This document shows, piece after piece, positions 15,848 to 25,444 of a stretch of 64,000 bases of DNA. Numbering within the stretch: position 1 is the first letter of the stretch; each line of letters begins with the position of its first letter. Origin of the DNA: an uncultured Blastocatellia bacterium (GTDB taxonomy: Bacteria; Acidobacteriota; Blastocatellia; Pyrinomonadales; Pyrinomonadaceae); NCBI GenBank assembly GCA_946480785.1, contig CAMLLD010000010.1, positions 30,535-94,534 on the forward strand, read 5' to 3'. The translations under genes and the position numbers were made by a program. Under the pieces are notes generated by a model. It was not told the origin of the DNA and did no database searches. It was given only the letters and a program-made list of their open reading frames with translations.

Positions 15848-17323
15848 ATGAGCTTCTTCGATATCCTGCATCTTGCTTTGCGAAATCTGCGACAGGCAAA
15901 ACTGCGCGCGGCGCTCACGATGATGGGCGTCATCGTCGGCGTGGCGGTGATCGTCACGATGATGTCGTTCGGGCTCGGTTTGCAGGGCAACATGCTCGCG
16001 CGTTTCAAAGCCCTCGACTTCTTCAACGAGATTCTTGTCTACGGCCGCGGGCTCAGCAGTCTCGCGGGACTCGATCGGCCCGCGCGCCGCGACGAAGACG
16101 GACGCCGCGATGCGCGCGACCGCGCCAACAAAGCGCCGACGCGCATTCTAGACGACGCCGGTATCAAAGAGATCTCCGCGATAGAAGGCGTCGCTTACGT
16201 CGAGCCTAGCGTGAACTTTCCGGTTTACGTGCGTGCGAACGGCAAGTTGCTGAGTCAGTTCGTGGGCGGCGCGAACATTCCGAACGCGGCGAGTCGTTTT
16301 CAACATTTCGCGGCAGGCAAGATGATCTCGTCGCCGACTGCGGATGAAGCGGTAGTGTCTGAACGTTTCCTGCGCGACTACGGTTATGCAAAACCCGCGG
16401 ACGCCGTGGGCCAGACGATCGAGTTGTTAGGGCCTCGTTCAGAAAAGTCGTCTGACCAAACCTCTCAGAAGAAGAGTGACGAGGACGAAGAGAGTCCAAA
16501 CTTTTTTGGCATTCCTTTAGACGACGGCGGCATCGACGAATCCGCGCCCGACGTTGAGACGCACATGTTTCGCATCGCGGGTGTGTTGAGCACCGAGATC
16601 AAGGAAGGCGTGGGCCAGGGAGGCATGCGCGGCCTGATGCCGAGCGCCGGCATCTACATTCCGTTGAGCGTCGCGCACGATTGGACCACGCAGCATCGCA
16701 CGCCGATGGGTCAGGTGGCGCTCGCGTTGGCGCGGCGCGGAGGAAATCTCGGCGAAGGTCAAAGCGAAGGTTACGACTCGGCAGTAGTGCGCGTGACGGA
16801 TCCGGTGAAGTTAACGTCAGTGCGGCAGAAGATCGGTGATCTCGGTTTCGGGAGTTTCTCGATCGTCGACGAGATCGATCAGATTCGCACGGTGTTCCTG
16901 ATCATCGACTCCGTGCTCGGACTGCTCGGCGGCATCTCGCTGTTGGTCGCGTCGTTTGGCATTGCCAACACGATGATCATGTCGATTCTCGAACGCACGC
17001 GCGAGATCGGCATCATGAAAGCGATCGGCGCCGAGGATCGTGAGATCAAGTTGATCTTCTTTGTGGAAGCGGCGGTGATTGGCGTCGTTGGCGGTGTGAT
17101 CGGCGTGCTCGTCGCGTGGGGCATCGACGGCATCGCTAACCGTCTCGCCTATCGTTTCATCCTCAAACCGCAAGGCGCATCGTTCATCGACTTCTTCGAT
17201 CTGCCGCTCTATCTATCCCTCGGCGCGATCGCCTTCGCCCTGCTCGTCTCGATCATCGCTGCCCTTTATCCCGCCTCCCGTGCGGCACGCATCGATCCCG
17301 TCCGCGCGTTGAGACACGATTAA
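15848..17323 (+). CDS. MacB/FtsX-type ABC transporter permease
   Basis: A 491-residue protein starting at the ATG at 15848 (MSFFDILHLALRNL). It has the MacB plan: one N-terminal transmembrane helix (about 18-42), a large periplasmic domain (about 50-350), and three C-terminal helices (about 370-395, 420-445 and 460-485) ending ASRAARIDPVRALRHD. The periplasmic part contains an acidic insert rich in Ser/Glu/Asp (EKSSDQTSQKKSDEDEE, about 200-217). It probably works with the LolD-like ATPase at 13614 to move a hydrophobic or lipoprotein-like substrate. Confidence 0.88.
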   Translation: MSFFDILHLALRNLRQAKLRAALTMMGVIVGVAVIVTMMSFGLGLQGNMLARFKALDFFNEILVYGRGLSSLAGLDRPARRDEDGRRDARDRANKAPTRILDDAGIKEISAIEGVAYVEPSVNFPVYVRANGKLLSQFVGGANIPNAASRFQHFAAGKMISSPTADEAVVSERFLRDYGYAKPADAVGQTIELLGPRSEKSSDQTSQKKSDEDEESPNFFGIPLDDGGIDESAPDVETHMFRIAGVLSTEIKEGVGQGGMRGLMPSAGIYIPLSVAHDWTTQHRTPMGQVALALARRGGNLGEGQSEGYDSAVVRVTDPVKLTSVRQKIGDLGFGSFSIVDEIDQIRTVFLIIDSVLGLLGGISLLVASFGIANTMIMSILERTREIGIMKAIGAEDREIKLIFFVEAAVIGVVGGVIGVLVAWGIDGIANRLAYRFILKPQGASFIDFFDLPLYLSLGAIAFALLVSIIAALYPASRAARIDPVRALRHD

Positions 17324-17326
17324 GTA

Positions 17327-17893
17327 TTATCCCGCCAGCGCGGTGCCGCAGCGATTACAAAAGCGCGCGGAAATGTCTTTCTGTGCGACGCCGCAGGCGG
17401 GACACGCGCGTCCGACTTTCAAGTTTGCGCCGCAGGAGGAACAGAAATCAGAGCCCGCAACGTTTGCTGCGCCGCACGTGCCGCAACGTCCCGGCATCGG
17501 CGGCACGTAGCCGCCCGCTTTGCGCGCGATGTGATCTTCGATTATCTTCCACGCGTCTTCTGTGAGTTTGTATTGCCAGTATGCGCCGAGCGCCGCCAGC
17601 GCGAGCAGCGGAGCGAAGACGATCGCGCCGACGGCAGCAACTGCGGCTTTGTCGAACCACTTCTGCATGCCGATCTCCACCCGCGTTCCGCTCGCTTCGG
17701 GTGTGACCTTGATCGTCAATGCCGAAGACAAGCCGGTCAGGTCGCGCAACGTGTTTGACTTGCGCGCCTGCACGATGCTGGTCGTAGAAACCTGGAACGT
17801 CTGCACTTCATATTCGCTGTCAAATAGATTTCGCAGCTCGGTTGTAAGTTGGGGAACGTCTATTTCGACATTTGGGTAATAGCGGCTGTCCAT
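17327..17893 (-). CDS. membrane protein with double zinc ribbon
   Basis: A 188-residue protein. Residues about 1-75 form a mixed alpha/beta domain (DVPQLTTELRNLFDSE). One hydrophobic segment lies at about 85-108. The C-terminus has a double zinc ribbon: CGTCGAAN with FCSSCGAN, then CPACGVAQ with FCNRCGTA. Such proteins are usually protein-protein adaptors; the role here is unknown. It is divergent to the M28 peptidase gene with only 40 bp between starts. Confidence 0.7.
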   Translation of the reverse strand: MDSRYYPNVEIDVPQLTTELRNLFDSEYEVQTFQVSTTSIVQARKSNTLRDLTGLSSALTIKVTPEASGTRVEIGMQKWFDKAAVAAVGAIVFAPLLALAALGAYWQYKLTEDAWKIIEDHIARKAGGYVPPMPGRCGTCGAANVAGSDFCSSCGANLKVGRACPACGVAQKDISARFCNRCGTALAG

Positions 17894-17933
17894 TAATCGC
17901 TTCCTTTCGCGTCAGGCTCGCACGGATTGTACT

Positions 17934-20087
17934 ATGAGAACCCTTCTGATTCTTCTGCTTCAAGCTTTCCTCTTTACGTCTGTCGTTCTATCACAGGTTC
18001 CCACTGATAATCGCCCGCTCGACGGCTTTACTGCCGAACGCGCCGCGGCGGAGCGTCGTTGGGAAGAGCAGTTTCGCGCGCTGCCTTCGCCGGCTTCGGC
18101 GCGCGAACACTTGCGCCGGTTGACGCTCGAGCCGCACGTCGCCGGGACGAAGGAAGACTACGCGACGGCAGTCTACGTGCGCGATCAGTTGCGCAGTTAT
18201 GGGCTCAATGCGGAGATTCGCGAGTACCAGGTTTGGATGAACTATCCCAACGCGCCGACGGTGCTCGAACTGATCACCAGCAACGAGTCAAGGACCGCGG
18301 CGCACCACCAGATCCTCAACACGCGCGAAGCGATCGTGCCGGGCGATCCGAGCTCTTCAAATCCGAAGATCACGCCGCTGTTCAACGGCTATAGCCCGAG
18401 CGGCGACGTGACGGCGCCGGTGGTCTATGCCAATTACGGGCTGCCGGGCGATTACGAGGACTTGCAGAAAGCGGGCGTCGACGTCAAAGGCAAGATCGTG
18501 ATCGTGCGTTACGGCAACTCGTTTCGCGGCGTGAAGGCGAAGGTCGCGCAGGATCACGGCGCGGTCGGTTGCATCATCTACTCCGATCCGGCTGACGACG
18601 GTTACATGCAGGGCGACGTTTATCCGAAAGGACCGTGGCGTCCAGTCGCCTCGGGCCAACGCGGATCGGTGCAGTACTTGTTCGACTATCCGGGCGATCC
18701 GCTGACGCCCGGTCGTCCCGCCATCGAAGGCGTGCCGCGTTTGAAACCGGAAGAAGCGACTGACCTGACGCGCATTCCCGTGCAGCCGATCGCTTACGAC
18801 GTGGCGCGCCAGATCATCGCGCCGTTGAAAGGACCAGTGCGGCCGCGTGGTTTTCAGGGCGGACTCCCGTTCGCTTATCACGCCGGCGGCACAGACGACG
18901 TGAAGGTCCGCATCAAGACGGACATGGACTACAAGCAGCGTCCGATCTGGGACGTGATTACGAGGGTTGACGGAACGGATCAGAAAGATCGCTGGGTGGT
19001 GCTCGGGAATCATCGCGATGCGTGGGTGTTTGGCGCGGTCGATCCGAACAGCGGCACGGCGGCGATGTTGGAAGTGGGTCGCGGCCTGGGCCAGTTGTTG
19101 AAATCCGGTTGGCAGCCGCGGCGCTCGATCGTGTTGTGCAGTTGGGACGCGGAAGAGTACGGGTTGATTGGTTCGACTGAGTGGGCCGAAGAGTTTGCCA
19201 ACGAGTTGAAGCAGAAAGCCGTTGCTTATCTGAATCTCGATGCGGCGGTTTCTGGGCCACACTTCGGCGCGCAGAGCGTGCCGTCGTTGTGGAAGTTGCT
19301 GCGGGCGGTGACGCGTGACGTGAAAGATCCAAAGAGCGGTAAAAGCGTGTACGAGCAGTGGCAGGAGCGAACCAACGAGTTGCGCACTGAGGAAGAGCGG
19401 CACACAGAGGGCGAAGCGCGTATTGGACCACTCGGTTCCGGTTCGGATTACACGCCGTTTCTCCAGCACCTCGGGATTGCGTCGACCGACATGAGCTTCG
19501 GCGGCGATTACGGCGTCTATCACTCAGCTTACGATTCGTTTTACTGGATGGACCATTTCGGCGATCCGGGATTTCAGTATCACGTCGCCGCGGCGCAGAT
19601 CTGGGGCACGCTGGCATTGCGTCTCGCTGATGCTGACGGGTTGTCGTTCGACTACACGGATTATGCGAATGAGATTCGCTCGTTCTTCCGTGAAGACGCG
19701 CGGCTTGCGGGCTGGCGTAATCTCGCGAATGCGTTTGATGAAAAGCCGATGAACGCGGCGATCGATGATTTTGCGCGAGAGGCGGAGCGGATCGAGAAGG
19801 CGCGTCAGGATGCGATCAGGTCGGGTGATCGCGCGAAGCTCGCGCGCATCAACGATGCGTTGATGAATGCGGAGCGGCAGTTTATCGACGAGCGCGGGTT
19901 GCGCGGGCGTGCGTGGTACAAGCACCAGATCTACGCGCCGGGAATTTACACCGGCTACGCGGCGCAGCCGTTAACGGATTTTCGCCAGGCGTTAGACGAT
20001 CGTAACGGGCCGAACGCGAAGGAAGGTTTGGATAGGATCGTTGAAGCCCTGAAGCGGGCCACGGATACACTCAAAAACGGCCACTGA
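17934..20087 (+). CDS. M28 family peptidase, glutamate carboxypeptidase II-like
   Basis: A 717-residue exported protein with a signal peptide (LLILLLQAFLFTSVVLSQ). Residues about 120-330 include a PA domain inserted before the M28 catalytic domain. Zinc ligands are recognisable in order: H and D in GNHRDAWVFGAVDPNSG, the EE pair of WDAEEYGLIG, D in YLNLDAAVSG, and H in VYHSAYDSF. The C-terminal 130 residues resemble the transferrin-receptor-like dimerisation domain (GLRGRAWYKHQIYAPG). The order matches human PSMA/GCPII. It is predicted to be a periplasmic or secreted metallo-exopeptidase. Confidence 0.92.
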   Translation: MRTLLILLLQAFLFTSVVLSQVPTDNRPLDGFTAERAAAERRWEEQFRALPSPASAREHLRRLTLEPHVAGTKEDYATAVYVRDQLRSYGLNAEIREYQVWMNYPNAPTVLELITSNESRTAAHHQILNTREAIVPGDPSSSNPKITPLFNGYSPSGDVTAPVVYANYGLPGDYEDLQKAGVDVKGKIVIVRYGNSFRGVKAKVAQDHGAVGCIIYSDPADDGYMQGDVYPKGPWRPVASGQRGSVQYLFDYPGDPLTPGRPAIEGVPRLKPEEATDLTRIPVQPIAYDVARQIIAPLKGPVRPRGFQGGLPFAYHAGGTDDVKVRIKTDMDYKQRPIWDVITRVDGTDQKDRWVVLGNHRDAWVFGAVDPNSGTAAMLEVGRGLGQLLKSGWQPRRSIVLCSWDAEEYGLIGSTEWAEEFANELKQKAVAYLNLDAAVSGPHFGAQSVPSLWKLLRAVTRDVKDPKSGKSVYEQWQERTNELRTEEERHTEGEARIGPLGSGSDYTPFLQHLGIASTDMSFGGDYGVYHSAYDSFYWMDHFGDPGFQYHVAAAQIWGTLALRLADADGLSFDYTDYANEIRSFFREDARLAGWRNLANAFDEKPMNAAIDDFAREAERIEKARQDAIRSGDRAKLARINDALMNAERQFIDERGLRGRAWYKHQIYAPGIYTGYAAQPLTDFRQALDDRNGPNAKEGLDRIVEALKRATDTLKNGH

Positions 20088-20120
20088 TGAACACAGATCG
20101 TTATCGATCCGTTTTCAGTG
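20081..20120. repeat. CACAGAT motif and hairpin between convergent genes
   Basis: CCACTGA (20081-20087) can pair with TCAGTGG at 20114-20120, and GATCG (20096-20100) with CGATC (20105-20109) around a TTAT loop. It spans the 27-bp gap between two convergent stops and could serve as a two-way terminator, although no T tract is present. Confidence 0.45.
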
Positions 20121-20675
20121 GTTGCCCTTGGCCTTTTTCTTTTCCTTCTCGACTTCGGGTGGGAGTTTTGTCGCGGCTTCGAGGATTGATTTGGCGTCTT
20201 CGTTGAGTTGCTCGAAGCTGGCGATTTCGGCGTCGCCTTTGGCGTTCGCTTCCACCGGCTTGAGTTGTTCCATGATCGTGTTCACAGCCTGAGCGAGGCG
20301 GCGCAGTGATTTCGCGATCAGCGGATTGCGCTCGTCGCGCGCACTCACGTCGTCGATGTTGGTGATCGCTTCATCGAGGATCTGCGCGATGTCGGAAATC
20401 AACTCCGCGCGCGAACCCGTCGGCAGTTCACCCCAACGCTCCGCGTCCTTCTTCGCCTGCTTCGTATTCGCGGCCGTCGCCGTGCCGCCATTCAAAACGA
20501 GAATGCGTCGATCGGCGGCTTTGATAAAGATCTCAATGCGCTTGTCGAGCACCTGCGCTTCCTTCACCAGATCAACTTCCTGCGGCGTGAGATGATCGCG
20601 CGTTTGCGCAGTCGCAGGCGAGGCAAAAGACAACAGACCAAACAACAGGAGCAGAAGCAGGGGGCGGCTTATCAT
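20115..20675 (-). CDS. secreted hypothetical protein
   Basis: A 186-residue protein with a clear signal peptide (LLLLLLFGLLSFASPATAQ). The mature part is almost entirely predicted helix with many charged residues and a Lys-rich C-terminus (EKEKKKAKGNH). No known domain. It is the last of a three-gene minus-strand operon; the gap to the gene ahead is 6 bp. A periplasmic helical protein is the most that can be said. Confidence 0.65.
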   Translation of the reverse strand: MISRPLLLLLLFGLLSFASPATAQTRDHLTPQEVDLVKEAQVLDKRIEIFIKAADRRILVLNGGTATAANTKQAKKDAERWGELPTGSRAELISDIAQILDEAITNIDDVSARDERNPLIAKSLRRLAQAVNTIMEQLKPVEANAKGDAEIASFEQLNEDAKSILEAATKLPPEVEKEKKKAKGNH

Positions 20676-20681
20676 GGCTGA

Positions 20682-21311
20682 TTATTCTCTGAAAGGTTGA
20701 TTGCTCTTTGGAGTTTGGGGAGTTTGGGGAGTCGGGGTTTCTTTCGGTTTGTCGTCGGGCTTTTCGGGACTGCTCTTCTCGCGCACGACCGTGTGACCGT
20801 AGAACGAGTTGAGCGCTTCGGTGCGTCCGGCGCGCGCGAAGTCCTCGACCTTCTTAATCCAGACGGCAAACTCCAGCGGCGTGACGCGGCGCATCGCCGT
20901 CAAACGTGGACCATCAGAACGCAGCGCGAGCTCGAGCCGTTTATAAAGATCGCGCGTCTTGTTGCTGTCCTGTTTGAGCGAACTCAAATTCTCGAGCGCA
21001 TCTTCGATCAGCGCGTTATACGTGCCGACTTCGTTCAATGCCGCTTCGTATTCCGTCTGCATCGTCAGTTGTTCGGCCTTCGTGAGATGTGCGCCGGCGA
21101 ATTCGATACTCAGCTTGAGCCGCTCTTTGGCTTCTTTGGTCTGGTCCAACTGCTGGTGCTCTTCCTTGCTGATCAGCTTGAGCGGCGGTGGCGCTGTTAG
21201 CGGCGTCGGCGATGGTTGCGGAGTCTGCGCTCGCGCCGCGAATGGACACACAAACGCGAGCAGCAACAGAGTGGCCGGCAACAGCAGCGCGCGTGATAAT
21301 TCCAGAGACAT
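20682..21311 (-). CDS. secreted hypothetical protein, helical
   Basis: A 209-residue protein with a signal peptide (hydrophobic about 8-25, cleavage near ARAQ). A Pro-rich stretch follows (TPQPSPTPLTAPPP), then a helical core with SIEFAGAHLTKAEQLTM, and a Pro/Thr-rich tail (TPTPQTPQTPKS). No family is recognised. It starts 2 bp after the TPR gene stop, so the three genes are surely one transcript. The shared secretion and helical content suggest a periplasmic assembly. Confidence 0.65.
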   Translation of the reverse strand: MSLELSRALLLPATLLLLAFVCPFAARAQTPQPSPTPLTAPPPLKLISKEEHQQLDQTKEAKERLKLSIEFAGAHLTKAEQLTMQTEYEAALNEVGTYNALIEDALENLSSLKQDSNKTRDLYKRLELALRSDGPRLTAMRRVTPLEFAVWIKKVEDFARAGRTEALNSFYGHTVVREKSSPEKPDDKPKETPTPQTPQTPKSNQPFRE

Positions 21312-21313
21312 CG

Positions 21314-22759
21314 TCAGGGCTTTTTCTTCGCGCCCTCTCCTAATTGAATTTGCCGCCGCAGGCTCGGCAAGCGCAGTTTCACTTTCTCAATCTCGAGCTG
21401 ATTCGTTTTGGCATCGGCGGCGGCCAGAAACTTTTCGTACGAAGCGAGTGCTTCCGGGTATTCTCCAAGATAATCGTGCGCGGTGGCAATGAAATAATGG
21501 GCCACGACGACATCCGGTTTCGCCGACACGAGCCATTCATACTCCGGCAACGCCTCATCGTAACGCTTCAGCTCGTACAACGCCGTCGCGAGGTTTGCAT
21601 GCGCCGCATAGTTTTGCGCATCCGCGCGCACGACTTGCCGCAACAACGAGACCGCATCCGCGAAGCGGCGAGCTTGCACGAGCGCCGCTCCGTATCCGAG
21701 CAGATACTCCGAATCGGGTTTGATCTCCGCCGCCTGGCGATAATATTCGAGCGAGCGCGCTGGATTGTCTGTACGGTAGGAAGCGCCGAGACGAGAAAGC
21801 AACAAAGGGTTGCGCGGGTTCTTTTCGAGTAACGTTTCGAGCGCTTTGCGCGCGACGAGTGGGTCGTCGCTGTTTGCCGCTTGAATCTCTTCCGGCGTGC
21901 CGAGAACACCGCCGTTATTGGCGGGCTGCGCGACTTCGATCCCCGCTGCTTTTGCCGCCGCGGCAGCTTGTTCCGGTTTACCCGCTTTCTGATACGTGTC
22001 GGCAAGACGCGAGGCGATGCCTTTGTCGCCCGGCTTGAGCTTCGCTGCAGCGGTTAGATCGTCGATGGCCGCGTCGAATTGTTTCTCGTCGGTTAATAGA
22101 TCTGCGCGTTCGACTAGTGCGGCGACGTTGTGCGCGTCGTCGGCGATGACGCGATCGAGAGTCGTCTTCGCGCCCGCTTTGTCGCCGTTTGCTTTTTGCG
22201 CGAGCGCGAGGACGATCCACGACGAAGCGGGCGCTTCCGGAATCGCGGTCGCGCGTTTCGCGAACTCGAGTGCTTCTTTCGGATCGTGCGCGCGCAGTCG
22301 AATGTCGGCGAGCATTCGCAGCGCGAGTCCGTCGTGCGCGTCGATGGCGAGAGCCTGGCGGAAGAGTTGCTCTGCTTCCGCGTCGCGCTGGCGGCGAATC
22401 AAGAGCGCGCCGAGCGTGGAGTAGGGAAGCGCCCAGTTCTTCTTTAAAGAGATCGCGGCATGAAACGCGGCTTCGGCTTCGTCGAGACGATTAAGCGAAA
22501 CGAGTGCGTTGCCGCGTTGGAATTGTGCTTCGGGAAATTCCGGCCGGACCTTCAGCGCTTGTTCGTAGAACGAGAGCGCCTTCTCAAAGTCACCGTGCGC
22601 ATGCGCGCTTTGTCCGCGTTCGAACAAACGCACGGGATCAGTCGCATCGTCGCCGAAAGCTTCTTCGGTTTGCGCGCGAACGGGCGCAGCACTACTCAAC
22701 GCCAGCAGCAGAATGCAACTCGCCGCGAGGAGGAGTTTGTTCCAGAATGAAAGGCGCAT
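21314..22759 (-). CDS. secreted TPR-repeat protein
   Basis: A 481-residue protein with a signal peptide (LLLAASCILLLALSSAAPVRAQ). From about residue 45 to 470 it is built of about ten TPR units, seen as repeated patterns such as ALSFYEQALKVRPEFPEAQFQRG and GALLIRRQRDAEAEQLFRQA. TPR arrays are protein-binding scaffolds. It leads a three-gene operon with two other secreted helical proteins and is divergent to larE. Partner unknown. Confidence 0.85.
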   Translation of the reverse strand: MRLSFWNKLLLAASCILLLALSSAAPVRAQTEEAFGDDATDPVRLFERGQSAHAHGDFEKALSFYEQALKVRPEFPEAQFQRGNALVSLNRLDEAEAAFHAAISLKKNWALPYSTLGALLIRRQRDAEAEQLFRQALAIDAHDGLALRMLADIRLRAHDPKEALEFAKRATAIPEAPASSWIVLALAQKANGDKAGAKTTLDRVIADDAHNVAALVERADLLTDEKQFDAAIDDLTAAAKLKPGDKGIASRLADTYQKAGKPEQAAAAAKAAGIEVAQPANNGGVLGTPEEIQAANSDDPLVARKALETLLEKNPRNPLLLSRLGASYRTDNPARSLEYYRQAAEIKPDSEYLLGYGAALVQARRFADAVSLLRQVVRADAQNYAAHANLATALYELKRYDEALPEYEWLVSAKPDVVVAHYFIATAHDYLGEYPEALASYEKFLAAADAKTNQLEIEKVKLRLPSLRRQIQLGEGAKKKP

Positions 22760-22833
22760 CGAAACCAGTCCGGGGAGGTTCCGATACTAGCACTTTCACC
22801 GAATGACAAAAAGCCGGAAGGTGCACAAAAAGC

Positions 22834-23724
22834 ATGTTTGCGTTGCCGTTCAAGCATGAGCTAACATGCGGTCACTCAATGCAAAATCTCCAGCACAGAG
22901 AAGAAGAGAGCGAGGCGTGTCTGACTCTCAAGGAGCAGCGGCTGCGCGAGATTTTTCGCAACCTCGGTTCGGTGATCGTCGCTTACTCCGGCGGCGTTGA
23001 CAGCAGCTACGTCGCTTACATCGCCACCGCGGAACTAGGACCACGAGCAATCTGCATTACGGGACAGTCTGCGAGCCTGCCTTCGTTTCAACAAGCCGAG
23101 ATCGATCGCGTCGTCAGCGAGTTTGGTTTTCATCACGAGACAATTCAGACGGAAGAACTGGAGAATCCGAACTACCGCGCGAACAACGCAGACCGTTGTT
23201 TCTTCTGCAAAGATGAGTTGTACGGCAAACTCGTGAGCGTAGCGGCGAGTCGCGGCATCGAGTGCATCGTTGATGGCTCAACTACTGACGACTTGGATGA
23301 CTTTCGTCCCGGCCGTCGCGCGGCGACACAACATGCAGTGCGCAGTCCTTTGATCGAAGTCGGCATGAGTAAGAGCGAAGTGCGTGAGTTCAGCCGGCGC
23401 GCCGGCTTGCCTACGTGGGACAAGCCCGCGAGCCCGTGCCTCTCGTCGCGTATCGCTTACGGGACCACGGTGACGATCGAACGGTTGAGTAAAGTGGATC
23501 GTGGCGAAGAGATCTTGCGCGAGTTTGGGTTCAGAGAGTTTCGCGTGCGCCATCACGACACGCTTGTAAGACTGGAGATAGCGCCGGCGGAGTTGGACCG
23601 CGTGTTGAATAGAGAAGTGATCGAGCAACTGGCGGCGCGTTTTCGCGAACTGGGTTTTAAATATGTGACGCTGGACCTGCAGGGATTTCGCAGCGGGTCG
23701 ATGAACGAGGTCTTGCCTAACTGA
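22834..23724 (+). CDS. larE: ATP-dependent sacrificial sulfur transferase LarE
   Basis: A 296-residue protein. The PP-loop SGGVDSS (52-58) activates the substrate with ATP, and the SPCLSSRI motif around residue 200 contains the Cys that donates its sulfur in LarE enzymes building the nickel-pincer nucleotide of lactate racemase. FCKDELY and DGSTTDDLDDFRPGRRA are also family features. The ATG at 22879 is an alternative start, since the first 15 residues are not conserved in character. No larA, larB or larC lies in this window, so the nucleotide may serve another racemase-like enzyme elsewhere. Confidence 0.9.
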   Translation: MFALPFKHELTCGHSMQNLQHREEESEACLTLKEQRLREIFRNLGSVIVAYSGGVDSSYVAYIATAELGPRAICITGQSASLPSFQQAEIDRVVSEFGFHHETIQTEELENPNYRANNADRCFFCKDELYGKLVSVAASRGIECIVDGSTTDDLDDFRPGRRAATQHAVRSPLIEVGMSKSEVREFSRRAGLPTWDKPASPCLSSRIAYGTTVTIERLSKVDRGEEILREFGFREFRVRHHDTLVRLEIAPAELDRVLNREVIEQLAARFRELGFKYVTLDLQGFRSGSMNEVLPN

Positions 23725-23733
23725 GAGGTCTTT

Positions 23734-25026
<1,293 letters not shown>

Positions 25027-25172
25027 CCGAAAAAACATAAACAGATGTGCGCTAAATAGTGAAAAAGGCTTGATTTCGGTTTTAAGGTAGAGTATGGTCA
25101 CTCGGGATTTACGACTCGGACCAGCGTTAAGATTTCTCAATATTTGCGCGACAGGTTTGAGGGACGAAGTCA

Positions 25173-25201
25173 TTGACAAGGGGTAGTTCATTCTCTATAA
25201 G
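25173..25201 (+). promoter_or_regulatory. strong sigma70-type promoter for the OmpA-like gene
   Basis: TTGACA (25173-25178) and TATAAG (25196-25201) are exactly 17 bp apart. Transcription from here gives a leader of about 235 nt. A weaker candidate pair, TTGATT (25070) and TATGGT (25093), lies upstream with the same spacing. Confidence 0.7.
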
Positions 25202-25254
25202 AAATGAACCAAAGTCGAAGTCACTCGGGTATAGCGTAATTAGCAAGATGGAGT

Positions 25255-25367
25255 ACTGCGAGAGCCGAAGTATTCTGTTTACATCGCAGTCCGAGCGTCG
25301 CCGCTGGGCCTAGTGGTCCAAGCGGTTCTGTAGTTTTGACAAGTGTAGTTGGGGCCTCCGCGGCGAC
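25255..25367 (+). promoter_or_regulatory. structured 5' leader with two hairpins
   Basis: The 418-bp gap between gdhA and the OmpA-like gene holds no gene. Its leader can fold into two stems. In the first, ACTGCGA (25255-25261) pairs with TCGCAGT (25284-25290). In the second, GTCGCCGC (25297-25304) pairs with GCGGCGAC (25360-25367), and an inner GGCC/GGCC pairing may extend it. It does not fit a tRNA or a riboswitch class I know. Confidence 0.5.
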
Positions 25368-25444
25368 AAGGTGTTTTCGTGCTTGTTCGGTACGGCGGCA
25401 CTATTACATCGAATTCTTATTACTCATTTCGCAGGAGGAATGCG

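Noticed and set aside
18357..19523. 388-residue minus-strand open frame
   Set aside because: It is opposite the M28 peptidase gene, whose codon use creates long antisense frames; the His/Arg-rich translation resembles no protein.
25297..25367. tRNA-like structure upstream of the OmpA-like gene
   Set aside because: The stem lacks a T-arm consensus and anticodon arm; it is only a hairpin.
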